A stretch of 64,000 bases of DNA from CAVQCX01 sp963775335 (GCA_963775335.1 CAVZIJ010000007.1:62001-126000); one strand, 5' to 3'. Counted from the stretch's first letter, positions 25,805 to 34,615 are shown. Program-made: numbers and translations. The notes: generated by a model not told the origin, from the letters alone.

Positions 25805-27721
25805 ATGCCCCTGATCACCCTCCCCGACGGCTCCCAGCGAGCGTTCGAGCATTCCGTCACGGTTTACGACATCGCCGCGGCCATCGGTCCCGGTCTGGCC
25901 AAGGCCGCCCTCGCGGGCCGGGTCGACGGGCGGATGGTGGACACCTCGTTCCGCATTGACGCCGATGCCGAGGTCGCCATCATCACCGCCAAGGACGAGG
26001 CGGCGCTGGAGCTGCTGCGCCACGACGCGGCGCACGTGATGGCGCAGGCGGTCCAGGAGCTCTATCCGGAGACCCAGGTGACCATCGGTCCCGCCATCGA
26101 GGACGGCTTCTACTACGACTTCGCCCGCGCCGAGCCCTTCGCGCCCGAGGATCTGGAGCGGATCGAGGCGCGCATGCACGAGATCGTCGCGCGCGACCTG
26201 CCGATCGTGCGGGAAGTCTGGGACCGCGAGCAGGCCAAGCGGACCTTCGGCGAGATCGGGGAGAGTTACAAGGTCTCGATCATCGAGGACATCATCCCGG
26301 AAGGCGAAGAGGTCTCGGTCTATCGCCAGGGCGGCTGGTTCGACGTGTGCCGTGGCCCGCACCTGCCGAGCACGGGCAAGCTCGGCAACGGCTTCAAGCT
26401 GATGAAGCTCGCCGGTGCCTACTGGCGGGGCGACTCGCGCAACGCGATGCTGCAGCGTATCTATGGCACCGCCTGGCGCGACAAGAAGGAGCTCAAGGCC
26501 TACCTGACCCGGCTCGAGGAGGCCGAGAAGCGGGACCACCGCAAGCTCGGCAAGGCGCTCGATCTCTTCCATACCCAGGAGGAGGCGCCCGGCATGGCGT
26601 TCTGGCACGACAAGGGCTGGAGGATCTACCTGGTCATCCAGGACTACATCCGCTCCAAGCTGCGCGTGCACGGCTACCAGGAGGTCCACACGCCCCAGGT
26701 CATCGACCGCAGCCTCTGGGAGAAGTCCGGGCACTGGGAGAAGTTTCGCGACGACATCTTCGTCACCGAGACCGAGGACCGGGTCTACGCCATCAAGCCG
26801 ATGAACTGCCCGGCGCACATCCAGATCTACAATCACGGCCTGCGCAGCTATCGCGACCTGCCCCTGCGGCTCGCCGAATTCGGCTCCTGCCACCGCAATG
26901 AGCCCTCGGGCACGCTGCACGGGCTGATGCGGGCGCGCAATTTCGTCCAGGACGACGCGCATATCTTCTGCACCGAAGAGCAGATCCTCTCCGAGGTGTC
27001 GGACTTCATCGATCTGCTGTTCGAGGTCTATCGCGACTTCGGCTTCGACGAGGTGCTGATCAAGCTCTCCACCCGCCCGGAGAAGCGGGTCGGCTCGGAC
27101 GAGGTCTGGGACAAGGCCGAGAAGTCCCTCGAGGACGCCCTGGACGTCAAGGGCCTGGAGTGGAAGCTGCAGCCGGGGGAGGGGGCCTTCTACGGCCCGA
27201 AGATCGAGTTCTCGCTCAAGGATTGCCTGGGCCGGGTTTGGCAGCTCGGCACCATCCAGCTGGATTTCTCGATGCCGGAGCGGCTGGGCGCCCACTATGT
27301 GGGCGAGGACAACACCAAAAAGGTGCCGGTGATGCTGCACCGGGCCATACTCGGGTCGCTGGAGCGCTTCATCGGCATCCTGATCGAGCACTATGCCGGT
27401 GCGCTGCCCGCCTGGCTGGCCCCGGTGCAGGTCATCGTGATGAGCATCACGGATCGCCAACAGGCGTATGTGGAAGGGGTGACCAACTCCTTGCGGGACA
27501 AAGGTTTTAGGGTCGACTCCGACTTGAGAAACGAGAAGATAGGCTTTAAAATCCGCGAACATACTCTGCAGAGGGTGCCCTACCTGCTGGTCGTCGGCGA
27601 CCGAGAGGTAGAGACCGGGCTGGTCGCTGTGCGGACCCGCCGGGGCGAGGATCTCGGCACGATGACGGTCGAGGAATTCGCGGGGCGCCTGGCAGAGGAA
27701 GTGGCCGGCCGTCGGCACTGA
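25805..27721 (+). CDS. thrS: Threonyl-tRNA synthetase
   Basis: 638 residues, the usual length. From ATG 25805: TGS domain (~1-62, 'MPLITLPDGSQRAF'), the editing SAD domain with 'HDAAHVMAQAV' and the CRGPHLPSTG motif (~180), and the class II catalytic core with 'KPMNCPAHIQIYNHGLRSYRDLPLRLAEFG' and motif 2 'RNEPSGTLHGLMRARNFVQDDAHIF'. The 'AFYGPKIEF' segment, motif 3 'VMLHRAILGSLERFIGILIEHYAG' and the anticodon-binding domain complete the chain. It charges tRNA-Thr in the cytosol and clears mischarged Ser. As in other gammaproteobacteria it heads the thrS-infC-rpmI-rplT cluster. A 27-bp hairpin follows it. Confidence 0.98.
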   Translation: MPLITLPDGSQRAFEHSVTVYDIAAAIGPGLAKAALAGRVDGRMVDTSFRIDADAEVAIITAKDEAALELLRHDAAHVMAQAVQELYPETQVTIGPAIEDGFYYDFARAEPFAPEDLERIEARMHEIVARDLPIVREVWDREQAKRTFGEIGESYKVSIIEDIIPEGEEVSVYRQGGWFDVCRGPHLPSTGKLGNGFKLMKLAGAYWRGDSRNAMLQRIYGTAWRDKKELKAYLTRLEEAEKRDHRKLGKALDLFHTQEEAPGMAFWHDKGWRIYLVIQDYIRSKLRVHGYQEVHTPQVIDRSLWEKSGHWEKFRDDIFVTETEDRVYAIKPMNCPAHIQIYNHGLRSYRDLPLRLAEFGSCHRNEPSGTLHGLMRARNFVQDDAHIFCTEEQILSEVSDFIDLLFEVYRDFGFDEVLIKLSTRPEKRVGSDEVWDKAEKSLEDALDVKGLEWKLQPGEGAFYGPKIEFSLKDCLGRVWQLGTIQLDFSMPERLGAHYVGEDNTKKVPVMLHRAILGSLERFIGILIEHYAGALPAWLAPVQVIVMSITDRQQAYVEGVTNSLRDKGFRVDSDLRNEKIGFKIREHTLQRVPYLLVVGDREVETGLVAVRTRRGEDLGTMTVEEFAGRLAEEVAGRRH

Positions 27722-27738
27722 GTCCTGGGTCCGTACCG

Positions 27739-27765
27739 GAAAGCATCGGCACTGCCGATGCTTTC
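27739..27765 (+). promoter_or_regulatory. Hairpin between thrS and infC
   Basis: GAAAGCATCGG-CACTG-CCGATGCTTTC, an 11-bp perfect stem. No U-tract follows, so it is more likely an mRNA processing or attenuating structure than a terminator. Confidence 0.55.
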
Positions 27766-27804
27766 GTGGTTTGCGGGGTTGGCATTTCTGGGGAGGAATC
27801 GGTT

Positions 27805-28329
27805 ATCGCTGCGAAACAAGAGAAGCACCGCCTGAATGAGGAGATCGCCGTCCGACAGGTGCGGCTGATCGATGCGGAGGGCGAGCAGCTTGGGGTGGTA
27901 TCGATTGAGGCGGCGCTCGAGGCCGCCGAGCAGGCCGAGATGGATCTGGTGGAGATCGCTCCCCAATCCGATCCGCCGGTCTGCCGCTTGATGGACTACG
28001 GCAAGTTCATCTTCGAGCAAAAGAAGCAGCGCCAGGAAGCGAAGAAGAAGCAGAAGCAGGTCCAGGTCAAGGAGATCAAGTTCCGTCCCGGCACGGACGA
28101 GGGCGACTACAAGGTCAAGCTTCGCAACCTGGAGCGGTTCCTCGTGGAGGGCGACCGGGCGAAGGTCACCATGCGATTCCGGGGGCGCGAGCACGCACAC
28201 CGGGAGCTGGGTCTGGAGCTGCTCAAACGCGTCGAGACGGATCTCGGCGAGTTCGGTGTCGTCGAGCAGGAGCCGCAGATGGAAGGACGCCAGATGGTCA
28301 TGGTCTTGGCGCCCAAGAAAAAGAAGTAG
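27805..28329 (+). CDS. infC: Translation initiation factor IF-3 (ATC start)
   Basis: 174 residues. No ATG, GTG or TTG fits the usual N-terminus; ATC at 27805 sits 8 nt after a strong GGGGAGG and begins IAAKQEKHRLNEEI, the normal IF-3 start. Rare AUU/AUC-type starts on infC are known and let IF-3 repress its own translation by rejecting non-standard initiation. N- and C-domains are complete ('VRLIDAEGEQLGVVS', 'SDPPVCRLMDYGKFIFEQ', then a Lys-rich linker and 'KEIKFRPGTDEGDYKVKLRN'). It binds the 30S subunit. The expected partner rpmI does not follow directly: a 1-kb repeat array intervenes. Confidence 0.95.
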   Translation: MAAKQEKHRLNEEIAVRQVRLIDAEGEQLGVVSIEAALEAAEQAEMDLVEIAPQSDPPVCRLMDYGKFIFEQKKQRQEAKKKQKQVQVKEIKFRPGTDEGDYKVKLRNLERFLVEGDRAKVTMRFRGREHAHRELGLELLKRVETDLGEFGVVEQEPQMEGRQMVMVLAPKKKK

Positions 28330-29346
28330 GAGCGGCTGCCAGCCGCGAACAGTGCGGCACCGGCGCGGGTTAATGCCCGCGCGGGTCGCGCTCAGCGAGC
28401 GCTCCTACGAGGTAAGGGGATGTTTGTAGGAGCGGCTGCCAGCCGCGAACAGTTCGGCACCGCCGGGGGTTGATGCCCGCGCGGGTCGCGCTCAGCGAGC
28501 GCTCCTACGGGTAAGGGGATGATTGTAGGAGCGGCTGCCAGCCGCGAACAGTTCGGCACCGGCGCGGGTTGATGCCCGCGCGGGTCGCGCTCAGCGAGCG
28601 CTCCTACGGGTGAGGGGATGTTTGTAGGAGCGGCTGCCAGCCGCGAACGGTTTGGCCCCGCCGGGGGTTGATGCCCGCGCGGGTCGCGCTCAGCGAGCGC
28701 TCCTACGGGTGAGGGGATGTTTGTAGGAGCGGCTGCCAGCCGCGAACGGTTCGGCACCGCCGGGGGTTGATGCCCGCGCGGGTCGCGCTCAGCGAGCGCT
28801 CCTACGGGGTCAGGGGATGATTGTAGGAACGGCTGCCAGCCGCGAACAGTTCGGCACCGGCGCGGGTTGATGCCCGCGCGGGTCGCGCTCAGCGAGCGCT
28901 CCTACGGGGTCAGGGGATGATTGTAGGAGCGGCTGCCAGCCGCGAACGGTTCGGCACCGCCGGGGGTTGATGCCCGCGCGGGTCGCGCTCAGCGAGCGCT
29001 CCTACGGGGTCAGGGGATGTTTGTAGGAGCGGCTGCCAGCCGCGAACAGTTCGGCACCGGCGCGGGTTGATGCCCGCGCGGGTCGCGCTCAGCGAGCGCT
29101 CCTATGGGGTCAGGGGATGTTTGTAGGAGCGGCTGCCAGCCGCGAACGGTTCGGCACCGCCGGGGGTTGATGCCCGCGCGGGTCGCGCTCAGCGAGCGCT
29201 CCTACGGGGTCAGGGGATGTTTGTAGGAGCGGCTGCCAGCCGCGAACGGTTCGGCACCGCCGGGGGTTGATGCCCGCGCGGGTCGCGCTCAGCGAGCGCT
29301 CCTACGGGGTCAGGGGATGTTTGTAGGAGCGGCTGCCAGCCGCGAA
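28326..29346. repeat. Tandem array of ten ~100-bp REP-like units between infC and rpmI
   Basis: Unit starts (GTAGG) are at 28326, 28426, 28525, 28624, 28723, 28823, 28923, 29023, 29123 and 29223, with a partial eleventh at 29323. Spacing is 99-100 bp and units are nearly identical. Each is a nested palindrome: outer TAGGAGCG...CGCTCCTA arms, with inner stems GGCTGCCAGCC, GCGGG..TGATGCCCGC and GCGCTCAGCGAGCGC. The first unit begins at the infC stop codon. Units differ at a few positions (GGCGCGGG or CGCCGGGG). There are no CRISPR-like unique spacers. The array lies inside a normally compact ribosomal operon. Confidence 0.95.
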
Positions 29347-29499
29347 CAGACTGTTTCGCGGTGCTTGCACCGCATCGGGACCCGGCCTATGGGTTTCGGG
29401 TCCTGCCAAACGGGGCGGCTAATCGTCGTCCCCATACCGGCGGCCGGGCGCAAGGCATTGCCTGGGCTGCTTGAGTGAAGTCACAGACGGAGAACGAAA
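29347..29499 (+). promoter_or_regulatory. rpmI leader with hairpins (possible L20 autoregulatory site)
   Basis: Two stems are visible: GCGGTG-CTTG-CACCGC (29358-29373) and GGACCCG...CGGGTCC (29378-29403). In gammaproteobacteria L20 represses rpmI-rplT by binding a leader pseudoknot. Whether these stems play that role, or act as a promoter-proximal attenuator made necessary by the upstream array, is inference. Confidence 0.35.
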
Positions 29500-29694
29500 A
29501 TGCCGAAACTGAAGACCAACCGGGGTGCGGCCAAGCGGTTCACCAAGACCGCTGGCGGCTTCAAGCGAAACCAGTCGCACCGCCGTCACATCCTCACCAA
29601 GAAGAGCACCGCACGGAAGCGTCAGCTGCGCACGCCGGCCTTTCTGCACGGGTCGGACGTCAAGGCCGCGCGCCGCATGATGCCTTATTGCTGA
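29500..29694 (+). CDS. rpmI: 50S ribosomal protein L35
   Basis: 64 residues, normal length, starting MPKLKTNRGAAKRF with the conserved 'HILTKKS..RKRQLR' core and ending MMPYC. It is part of the large ribosomal subunit. It is separated from infC by about 1.17 kb of repeats but only 18 bp from rplT. Confidence 0.97.
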   Translation: MPKLKTNRGAAKRFTKTAGGFKRNQSHRRHILTKKSTARKRQLRTPAFLHGSDVKAARRMMPYC

Positions 29695-29712
29695 TCGTGT
29701 GAGGAGCTTGCC

Positions 29713-30075
29713 ATGTCGAGAGTGAAACGCGGGGTTACAGCACACGCCCGCCACAAGAAGGTGCTGGAAGAGGCGAAGGGCTACTCCGGTGCCCGCAGCA
29801 AGGTCTATCGCATCGCCAAGCAGGCCGTTGTCAAGGCGAGCCAGTACGCCTATCGCGACCGCCGTCAGAAGAAGCGCCAGTTCCGCGCGCTCTGGATTGC
29901 CCGCATCAACGCCGGAGCCCGTGAGCTCGGGCTCAACTACAGCCGTCTGATCGACGGTCTGGGCAAGGCGGGCGTGGAGATCGACCGCAAGATGCTGGCC
30001 GATCTGGCGGTGCACGACAAGCTGGCGTTTGCCGCGTTGGCCGAGAAGGCCAAGGCCAGTCTCTCCGCCGGCTGA
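29713..30075 (+). CDS. rplT: 50S ribosomal protein L20
   Basis: 120 residues, normal length: MSRVKRGVTAHARHKKVL, 'AKGYSGARSKVYRIAKQAV', 'YAYRDRRQKKRQFRALWIARINA'. It binds 23S rRNA early in assembly and in relatives represses its own operon. A strong terminator follows 45 bp later, closing the rpmI-rplT unit. Confidence 0.98.
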   Translation: MSRVKRGVTAHARHKKVLEEAKGYSGARSKVYRIAKQAVVKASQYAYRDRRQKKRQFRALWIARINAGARELGLNYSRLIDGLGKAGVEIDRKMLADLAVHDKLAFAALAEKAKASLSAG

Positions 30076-30120
30076 TCGCTTGTCGGCATTGCCGCCAGGC
30101 GATGCCTCACCGAAGTCGAA

Positions 30121-30152
30121 GGGGAAAGGCCTGACGGTCTTTCCCCTTTTTT
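30121..30152 (+). terminator. Rho-independent terminator after rplT
   Basis: GGGGAAAG..CC-TGAC-GG..CTTTCCCC stem followed by TTTTTT. Confidence 0.85.
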
Positions 30153-30215
30153 GTCGCTGAGCGGCACGCGCCGAGCCGGAGCTCACCGGCCCGTTGCGCC
30201 GCTGGGGAGGGCGAG

Positions 30216-31250
30216 ATGGGAACAGAACAGACCCGGGTCGATAGCGCGCAGGTCCTGGGTGAGGCCGAGCGTGAGGTGGCCGGGGCCCAGGATCTGCGGG
30301 CCCTGGACGAGATCCGTGTGCGCTATCTCGGCAAGAGCGGCATGCTCACGGGGCTGCTCAAGCAGCTCGGCAACCTGCCCAAGGACGAGCGGCCCAAGGC
30401 CGGGCAGGCGATCAACGCCGCCAAGGACGCCCTGCAGGCCCTGATCGAGGCACGCAAGGCGGTCCTGGAGACCGAGGCCCTGGACGCCCGCCTGGCGGGC
30501 GAGCGTGTGGACGTCACCCTGCCCGGACGCGGGCGCGGCTTCGGCGGGCTGCACCCGATCACGCGCACCCTGGAGCGCGTCGAGCGCCTGTTCGCCAACG
30601 CCGGCTTCAGCGTCGCGGAAGGGCCCGAGATCGAGGACGACTACCACAACTTCGAGGCCCTCAACATCCCCGCCCACCACCCGGCGCGGGCGATGCACGA
30701 CACCTTCTATTTCGACGAGCACCTGCTGCTGCGCACCCACACCTCCCCGGTGCAGATCCGGGTCATGGAGGGCGCCCAGCCCCCACTCAAGGTGATCGCC
30801 CCGGGGCGGGTCTATCGCTGCGACTCGGATCTGACGCACAGCCCGATGTTCCATCAGGTGGAGGGCTTCCTGGTGGACGATCGGGTGAGCTTCGCCGATC
30901 TCAAGGGCGTCCTGTACGACTTTCTGACCAATTTCTTCGAGCGCGAGCTGGCGCTGCGCTTTCGCCCGTCCTACTTCCCGTTTACCGAGCCTTCTGCCGA
31001 GGTGGACATCCAGTGCGTCATGTGTGGTGGCTCCGGCTGCCGGGTGTGCAAGGGCAGCGGCTGGATCGAGGTGCTGGGCTGCGGGATGATCCACCCCGAG
31101 GTGCTGCGCCACGTCGGCATCGACAGCGAGCGCTACACCGGCTACGCGTTCGGGATGGGGGTGGAGCGGCTCACCATGCTGCGCTACGGCGTCAACGACC
31201 TGCGGCTGTTCTTCGAGAACGACCTGCGGTTCCTGAGGCAGTTCGCGTAA
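30216..31250 (+). CDS. pheS: Phenylalanyl-tRNA synthetase alpha subunit
   Basis: 344 residues. An N-terminal coiled-coil tRNA-binding region is followed by the class II core: 'HPITRTLERVERLFANAGF', 'LLRTHTSPVQIRVM', 'GRVYRCDSDLTHSPMFHQVEGFLVD', 'FRPSYFPFTEPSAEVDIQC' and motif 3 'GMGVERLTMLRYGVNDLR'. A Cys-rich CVMCGGSGCRVCKGSGW patch is present, as in many bacterial PheS. It forms an alpha2-beta2 enzyme with PheT. Unusually it is separated from pheT by a 170-bp spacer carrying a long inverted repeat. Confidence 0.98.
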   Translation: MGTEQTRVDSAQVLGEAEREVAGAQDLRALDEIRVRYLGKSGMLTGLLKQLGNLPKDERPKAGQAINAAKDALQALIEARKAVLETEALDARLAGERVDVTLPGRGRGFGGLHPITRTLERVERLFANAGFSVAEGPEIEDDYHNFEALNIPAHHPARAMHDTFYFDEHLLLRTHTSPVQIRVMEGAQPPLKVIAPGRVYRCDSDLTHSPMFHQVEGFLVDDRVSFADLKGVLYDFLTNFFERELALRFRPSYFPFTEPSAEVDIQCVMCGGSGCRVCKGSGWIEVLGCGMIHPEVLRHVGIDSERYTGYAFGMGVERLTMLRYGVNDLRLFFENDLRFLRQFA

Positions 31251-31257
31251 AGACGGG

Positions 31258-31400
31258 GCGAACCGCAAAGGCGCGAAGGACGCGAAAGAGATTCATGGCA
31301 AATGACGACTTTCGGTCGGTTTCTCGCCACCAGCTGACGGCGACGTGCCAATCAAGCGATTTCTTTGCTTGGCGCCCTTTGCGCCTTCGCGGTTCAAGAG
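31258..31400. repeat. Long inverted repeat between pheS and pheT
   Basis: AACCGCAAAGGCGCGAAGG near 31260 and its near-complement CCTTTGCGCCTTCGCGGTT near 31376 bracket about 85 bp of unrelated sequence. No gene is seen inside. This looks like an REP/MITE-type insertion into the operon. Confidence 0.6.
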
Positions 31401-31420
31401 ACTAAACAGAGCAAAAGACC

Positions 31421-33802
31421 ATGCGATTCAGTGAAGCCTGGCTGCGGGAATGGGTCAACCCGAACGTCGCGACCGCCGAGCTGGCCGAGCAGCTCACCAT
31501 GGCGGGTCTGGAGGTGGATGCCGTCGAGCCGGTGGCTGGCAGCTTCGAGGGCGTGGTGGTCGGTGCGGTGCTGGAGCGCCGGCAGCATCCGGATGCGGAC
31601 AAGCTCAGCGTCTGCACCGTCGACGCCGGGACCGGCGAGACCCTCCAGATCGTCTGTGGGGCGAGCAACGTAGCGACGGGCATGCGAGTCCCGGTGGCGA
31701 CGGTCGGCGCGCGGTTGCCCGGCGATTTCCGGATCAAGCGCGCCAAGCTGCGCGGTATCGAGTCCCTCGGCATGATCTGCTCGGCCAAGGAGCTGGGCCT
31801 CGCCGAGTCCTCCGAGGGCATTATGGCGCTGCCCCAGGACGCACCCGTCGGCGTGGACCTTCACAGCTATCTGGCCCTGGCCGACTCGGCGATCGAGGTC
31901 GACCTGACCCCAGACCGGGGCGACTGCTTGAGCGTCGCGGGGATCGCCCGCGAGGTGGGGGTGATCAACCGCTGCCCGGTTACTCCACCGTCGATCGAGC
32001 CTGTGGCCTCGGTCATCTCTGAGAGCATCGTCGTGCACCTGGAAGCCCCGCGCGCCTGCCCCCGGTACGTCTGCCGGGTCCTGCGCGGGGTTGACCCGGC
32101 GGCGGCGACACCGCTCTGGATGCAGGAGTGGCTGCGCCGGTCCGGCCTGCGCAGCCTGGGTCCGCTGGTCGACGTGACCAACTACGTGCTGCTGGAGCTG
32201 GGCCAGCCGATGCATGCCTTCGACCTGGGCAGGCTCGCAGGCGCCGTGCACGTGCGCATGGCCCGTCCCAGCGAACGCCTGACTCTGCTCGATGGCCAGG
32301 AGATTGAGCTGCGCGACGATAGCCTCGTGATCGCGGATGATCGCCGCGCGTTGGCCATGGCTGGCATCATGGGCGGGGCCGAGTCCGGGGTCACCGCCGC
32401 GACCCGCGACATTCTGCTGGAGAGCGCCTTCTTCGCACCGGCGGCGATCATCGGCAAGCCCCGTTCCTACGGCCTGCAGACCGACTCGTCCTACCGCTTC
32501 GAGCGCGGTGTGGACCCCTGGCTGCAACGCCCCGCCATCGAACGGGCGACGGCGCTGCTGCTGCAGATCTGCGGTGGGCAGCCCGGGCCGGTGGTCGAGG
32601 TGGCCGCCGAGACCTACCTGCCGCGTCGTCCGCGCATCCATCTGCGGCGCGAGCGCGCCGAACGGGTGCTCGGCGTCCGGGTGCCGGACGCGGAGCTGGT
32701 TGACATCCTGGAGCGACTCGCAATGGCGGTGGAGCCCGCGGAGGGGGGCTGGGACGTCAGCCCTCCGAGCGGCCGCTTCGATGTCGGCATCGAGGTCGAC
32801 CTGATCGCCGAGATCGGACGCATCTACGGTTATCCGCGGATCCCGGTTAACCGCCGGGCCTACTCGCACACCACCATGGCGCCGGCCGAGGAGGTGGCAT
32901 TCAACCTGCAGCGCGCACGCCGCGTGCTCACCGCCCGAGACTATCAAGAGGTGATCACCTACAGCTTCATCAGCGCGGAGCTGGATCGCTTGATCGACCC
33001 GGGACACGAATCCATCGCGCTTGCCAACCCGCTGTCGGCCGAGCTCTCGGTGATGCGCACGAGCCTCTGGCCGGGGCTCATCTCCACCGCCCGCTACAAC
33101 CAGGCGCGCCAGCAGGAGCGGGTCCGCATCTTCGAGTCGGGCTTGCGGTTCTACCGCGAGGCCGGCGAGATTCGCCAGGAGCCGACGCTCGCGGGTCTCG
33201 CCACCGGCGCGGCCGGTCCCGAGCAGTGGGGCGAGGCCGGGCGCGGTGCGGATTTCTTCGACGCCAAGGCGGACCTGGAGTCCGTGCTCGCGCTCACCGG
33301 CGCCGGGCACGAATTCAGCTTCCTCCCCGGCGAGCACCCCGCCCTGCACCCCGGGCAGACCGCGCGGATCGAGCGGGGCGGCGTGCCGCTCGGCTGGATC
33401 GGCATGCTGCACCCCGAGCTGGAGCGGCGGCTCGACCTGGCCGGTCACACCTTCATCTTCGAGATCGGTCTCGGCCGGCTCCTGAAGGGGCGCCTGCCGG
33501 CGTTCCGGCCCCTGTCCAAGTTTCCGTCCATCCGGCGCGACATCGCCATCGTTCTGGATCAGGAAGTGCCCTTCGCGGCGGTGCGCGAGTGCATCGCCAG
33601 GGCCGCTCCGGACATCGTTCGAGACATCCGGCTGTTTGACGTCTATACTGGGGACAAGGTAGATTTCAGGGGAAGAAGTCTCGCCTTCGGTCTGATTCTT
33701 CAGGATTCTTCTCACACTCTGACCGACGAAGAAGTGGATCGGGCGGTGCGGTTCGTTCTGGAGGCGCTGGCCCGGGAGCTCGGTGCACGGTTGCGGGAGT
33801 AA
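31421..33802 (+). CDS. pheT: Phenylalanyl-tRNA synthetase beta subunit
   Basis: 793 residues, normal length: N-terminal domain 'MRFSEAWLREWVNP', a tRNA-binding OB domain (~40-150, 'HPDADKLSVCTVDAG', 'CGASNVATGMRVPVA'), the B3/B4 editing domain, B5 domain, class-II-like core without catalytic motifs ('FNLQRARRVLTARDYQEVITYSFIS') and a C-terminal ferredoxin-fold anticodon domain ('SKFPSIRRDIAIVLDQEVPF'). It completes PheRS. The stop lies 3 bp before the ihfA start, so the two are co-translated. Confidence 0.98.
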   Translation: MRFSEAWLREWVNPNVATAELAEQLTMAGLEVDAVEPVAGSFEGVVVGAVLERRQHPDADKLSVCTVDAGTGETLQIVCGASNVATGMRVPVATVGARLPGDFRIKRAKLRGIESLGMICSAKELGLAESSEGIMALPQDAPVGVDLHSYLALADSAIEVDLTPDRGDCLSVAGIAREVGVINRCPVTPPSIEPVASVISESIVVHLEAPRACPRYVCRVLRGVDPAAATPLWMQEWLRRSGLRSLGPLVDVTNYVLLELGQPMHAFDLGRLAGAVHVRMARPSERLTLLDGQEIELRDDSLVIADDRRALAMAGIMGGAESGVTAATRDILLESAFFAPAAIIGKPRSYGLQTDSSYRFERGVDPWLQRPAIERATALLLQICGGQPGPVVEVAAETYLPRRPRIHLRRERAERVLGVRVPDAELVDILERLAMAVEPAEGGWDVSPPSGRFDVGIEVDLIAEIGRIYGYPRIPVNRRAYSHTTMAPAEEVAFNLQRARRVLTARDYQEVITYSFISAELDRLIDPGHESIALANPLSAELSVMRTSLWPGLISTARYNQARQQERVRIFESGLRFYREAGEIRQEPTLAGLATGAAGPEQWGEAGRGADFFDAKADLESVLALTGAGHEFSFLPGEHPALHPGQTARIERGGVPLGWIGMLHPELERRLDLAGHTFIFEIGLGRLLKGRLPAFRPLSKFPSIRRDIAIVLDQEVPFAAVRECIARAAPDIVRDIRLFDVYTGDKVDFRGRSLAFGLILQDSSHTLTDEEVDRAVRFVLEALARELGARLRE

Positions 33803-33805
33803 GTG

Positions 33806-34102
33806 ATGGCGCTGACCAAGGCCGACATGGCCGAAAAGCTGTTTGAAGAGCTGGGGCTCAACAAGCGCGAGGCCAAAGAGATGGTCGAGATGTTCTTCGA
33901 AGAGGTACGGATGGCCCTCGAGCGCGGAGAGCAGGTCAAGCTCTCAGGGTTCGGCAACTTCGATCTGCGCGAGAAGAAGCAGCGCCCCGGCAGGAACCCC
34001 AAGACCGGCGAGGAGATCCCCATCTCCGCTCGCCGCGTGGTCACGTTTCGGCCGGGACAGAAGCTCAAGGCGCGGGTAGAAGCCTATGCTGGAAGCGAGT
34101 GA
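33806..34102 (+). CDS. ihfA: Integration host factor alpha subunit
   Basis: 98 residues from ATG 33806 (a GTG lies one codon before). MALTKADMAEKLFEELGLNKREAK, the DNA-bending arm 'RPGRNPKTGEEIPISARRVVTFRPGQKLK' with the intercalating Pro, and the GFGNF turn identify the IHF-alpha subgroup of HU-like proteins. It pairs with IhfB to bend DNA, and position after pheT is conserved in gammaproteobacteria. Its end overlaps the next gene by 17 bp. Confidence 0.96.
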   Translation: MALTKADMAEKLFEELGLNKREAKEMVEMFFEEVRMALERGEQVKLSGFGNFDLREKKQRPGRNPKTGEEIPISARRVVTFRPGQKLKARVEAYAGSE

Positions 34103-34445
34103 AAGCACCGCCGATCTTCCGGCCATCCCCGGCAAGCGCTACTTCACGATCGGCGAGGTGAGCGAGCTCTGCGGCGTCAAGCCGCACGTGCTGCGTTACT
34201 GGGAGCAGGAGTTCCCTCAGCTCAAGCCCGTGAAGCGCCGGGGTAACCGCCGCTACTACCAGCGCCACGACGTGCTGATGATCCGCCAGATCCGAAACCT
34301 GCTCTACGACCAGGGCTTCACCATCGGGGGCGCCCGGCAGCAGCTCTCAAGCGACAACGCCAAGCACGACCTCAACCAGAGCCAGCAGATCATCCACCAG
34401 CTGCGTATCGAGCTCGAAGAAGTCCTGCAGCTGCTCAAGCGCTGA
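34086..34445 (+). CDS. MerR-family transcriptional regulator
   Basis: 119 residues: winged-helix MerR domain 'YFTIGEVSELCGVKPHVLRYWEQEFPQLKPVKRRGNRRYYQRHDVLMIRQIRNLLYDQGFTIGGAR' and a short C-terminal coiled coil. No effector or Cys metal-binding module is present, so it resembles the short MlrA-like proteins commonly encoded after ihfA. Targets are unknown. It overlaps ihfA by 17 bp. Confidence 0.92.
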   Translation: MLEASESTADLPAIPGKRYFTIGEVSELCGVKPHVLRYWEQEFPQLKPVKRRGNRRYYQRHDVLMIRQIRNLLYDQGFTIGGARQQLSSDNAKHDLNQSQQIIHQLRIELEEVLQLLKR

Positions 34446-34504
34446 GAACGTCCGCCAAATCGTTGCAATAACAAGGCGATCCGCCTAGAATTCCGCCTTC
34501 TTCA

Positions 34505-34581
34505 CGGGGTGTAGCGCAGCCTGGTAGCGCACCTGAATGGGGTTCAGGTGGTCGGAGGTTCAAATCCTCTCACCCCGACCA
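34505..34581 (+). tRNA. tRNA-Pro (GGG)
   Basis: A 77-nt cloverleaf: acceptor CGGGGTG/CACCCCG, D-arm with CAGCCTGGTAGCG, anticodon stem CCTGA/TCAGG with loop ATGGGGT (anticodon GGG), T-arm GGTTCAAATCC, discriminator A and encoded CCA at 34579-34581. Conjugative-element remnants begin about 0.7 kb downstream. Confidence 0.95.
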
Positions 34582-34591
34582 GCTTCGATAT

Positions 34592-34615
34592 CGCCAGCCT
34601 CCCGGCTGGCGTTTT
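34592..34615 (+). terminator. Terminator after tRNA-Pro
   Basis: CGCCAGCC-TCCC-GGCTGGCG stem followed by TTTTC. Confidence 0.75.

Noticed and set aside
28392..28757. 121-codon minus-strand repeat protein (repeating SRLAAAPTNIPSPVGALAERD)
   Set aside because: It arises because the repeat period of 99 bp is divisible by three; it has no independent start signals or family.
28326..29346. CRISPR array
   Set aside because: Units repeat as whole ~100-bp palindromic blocks with no unique spacers, and no cas genes are nearby.
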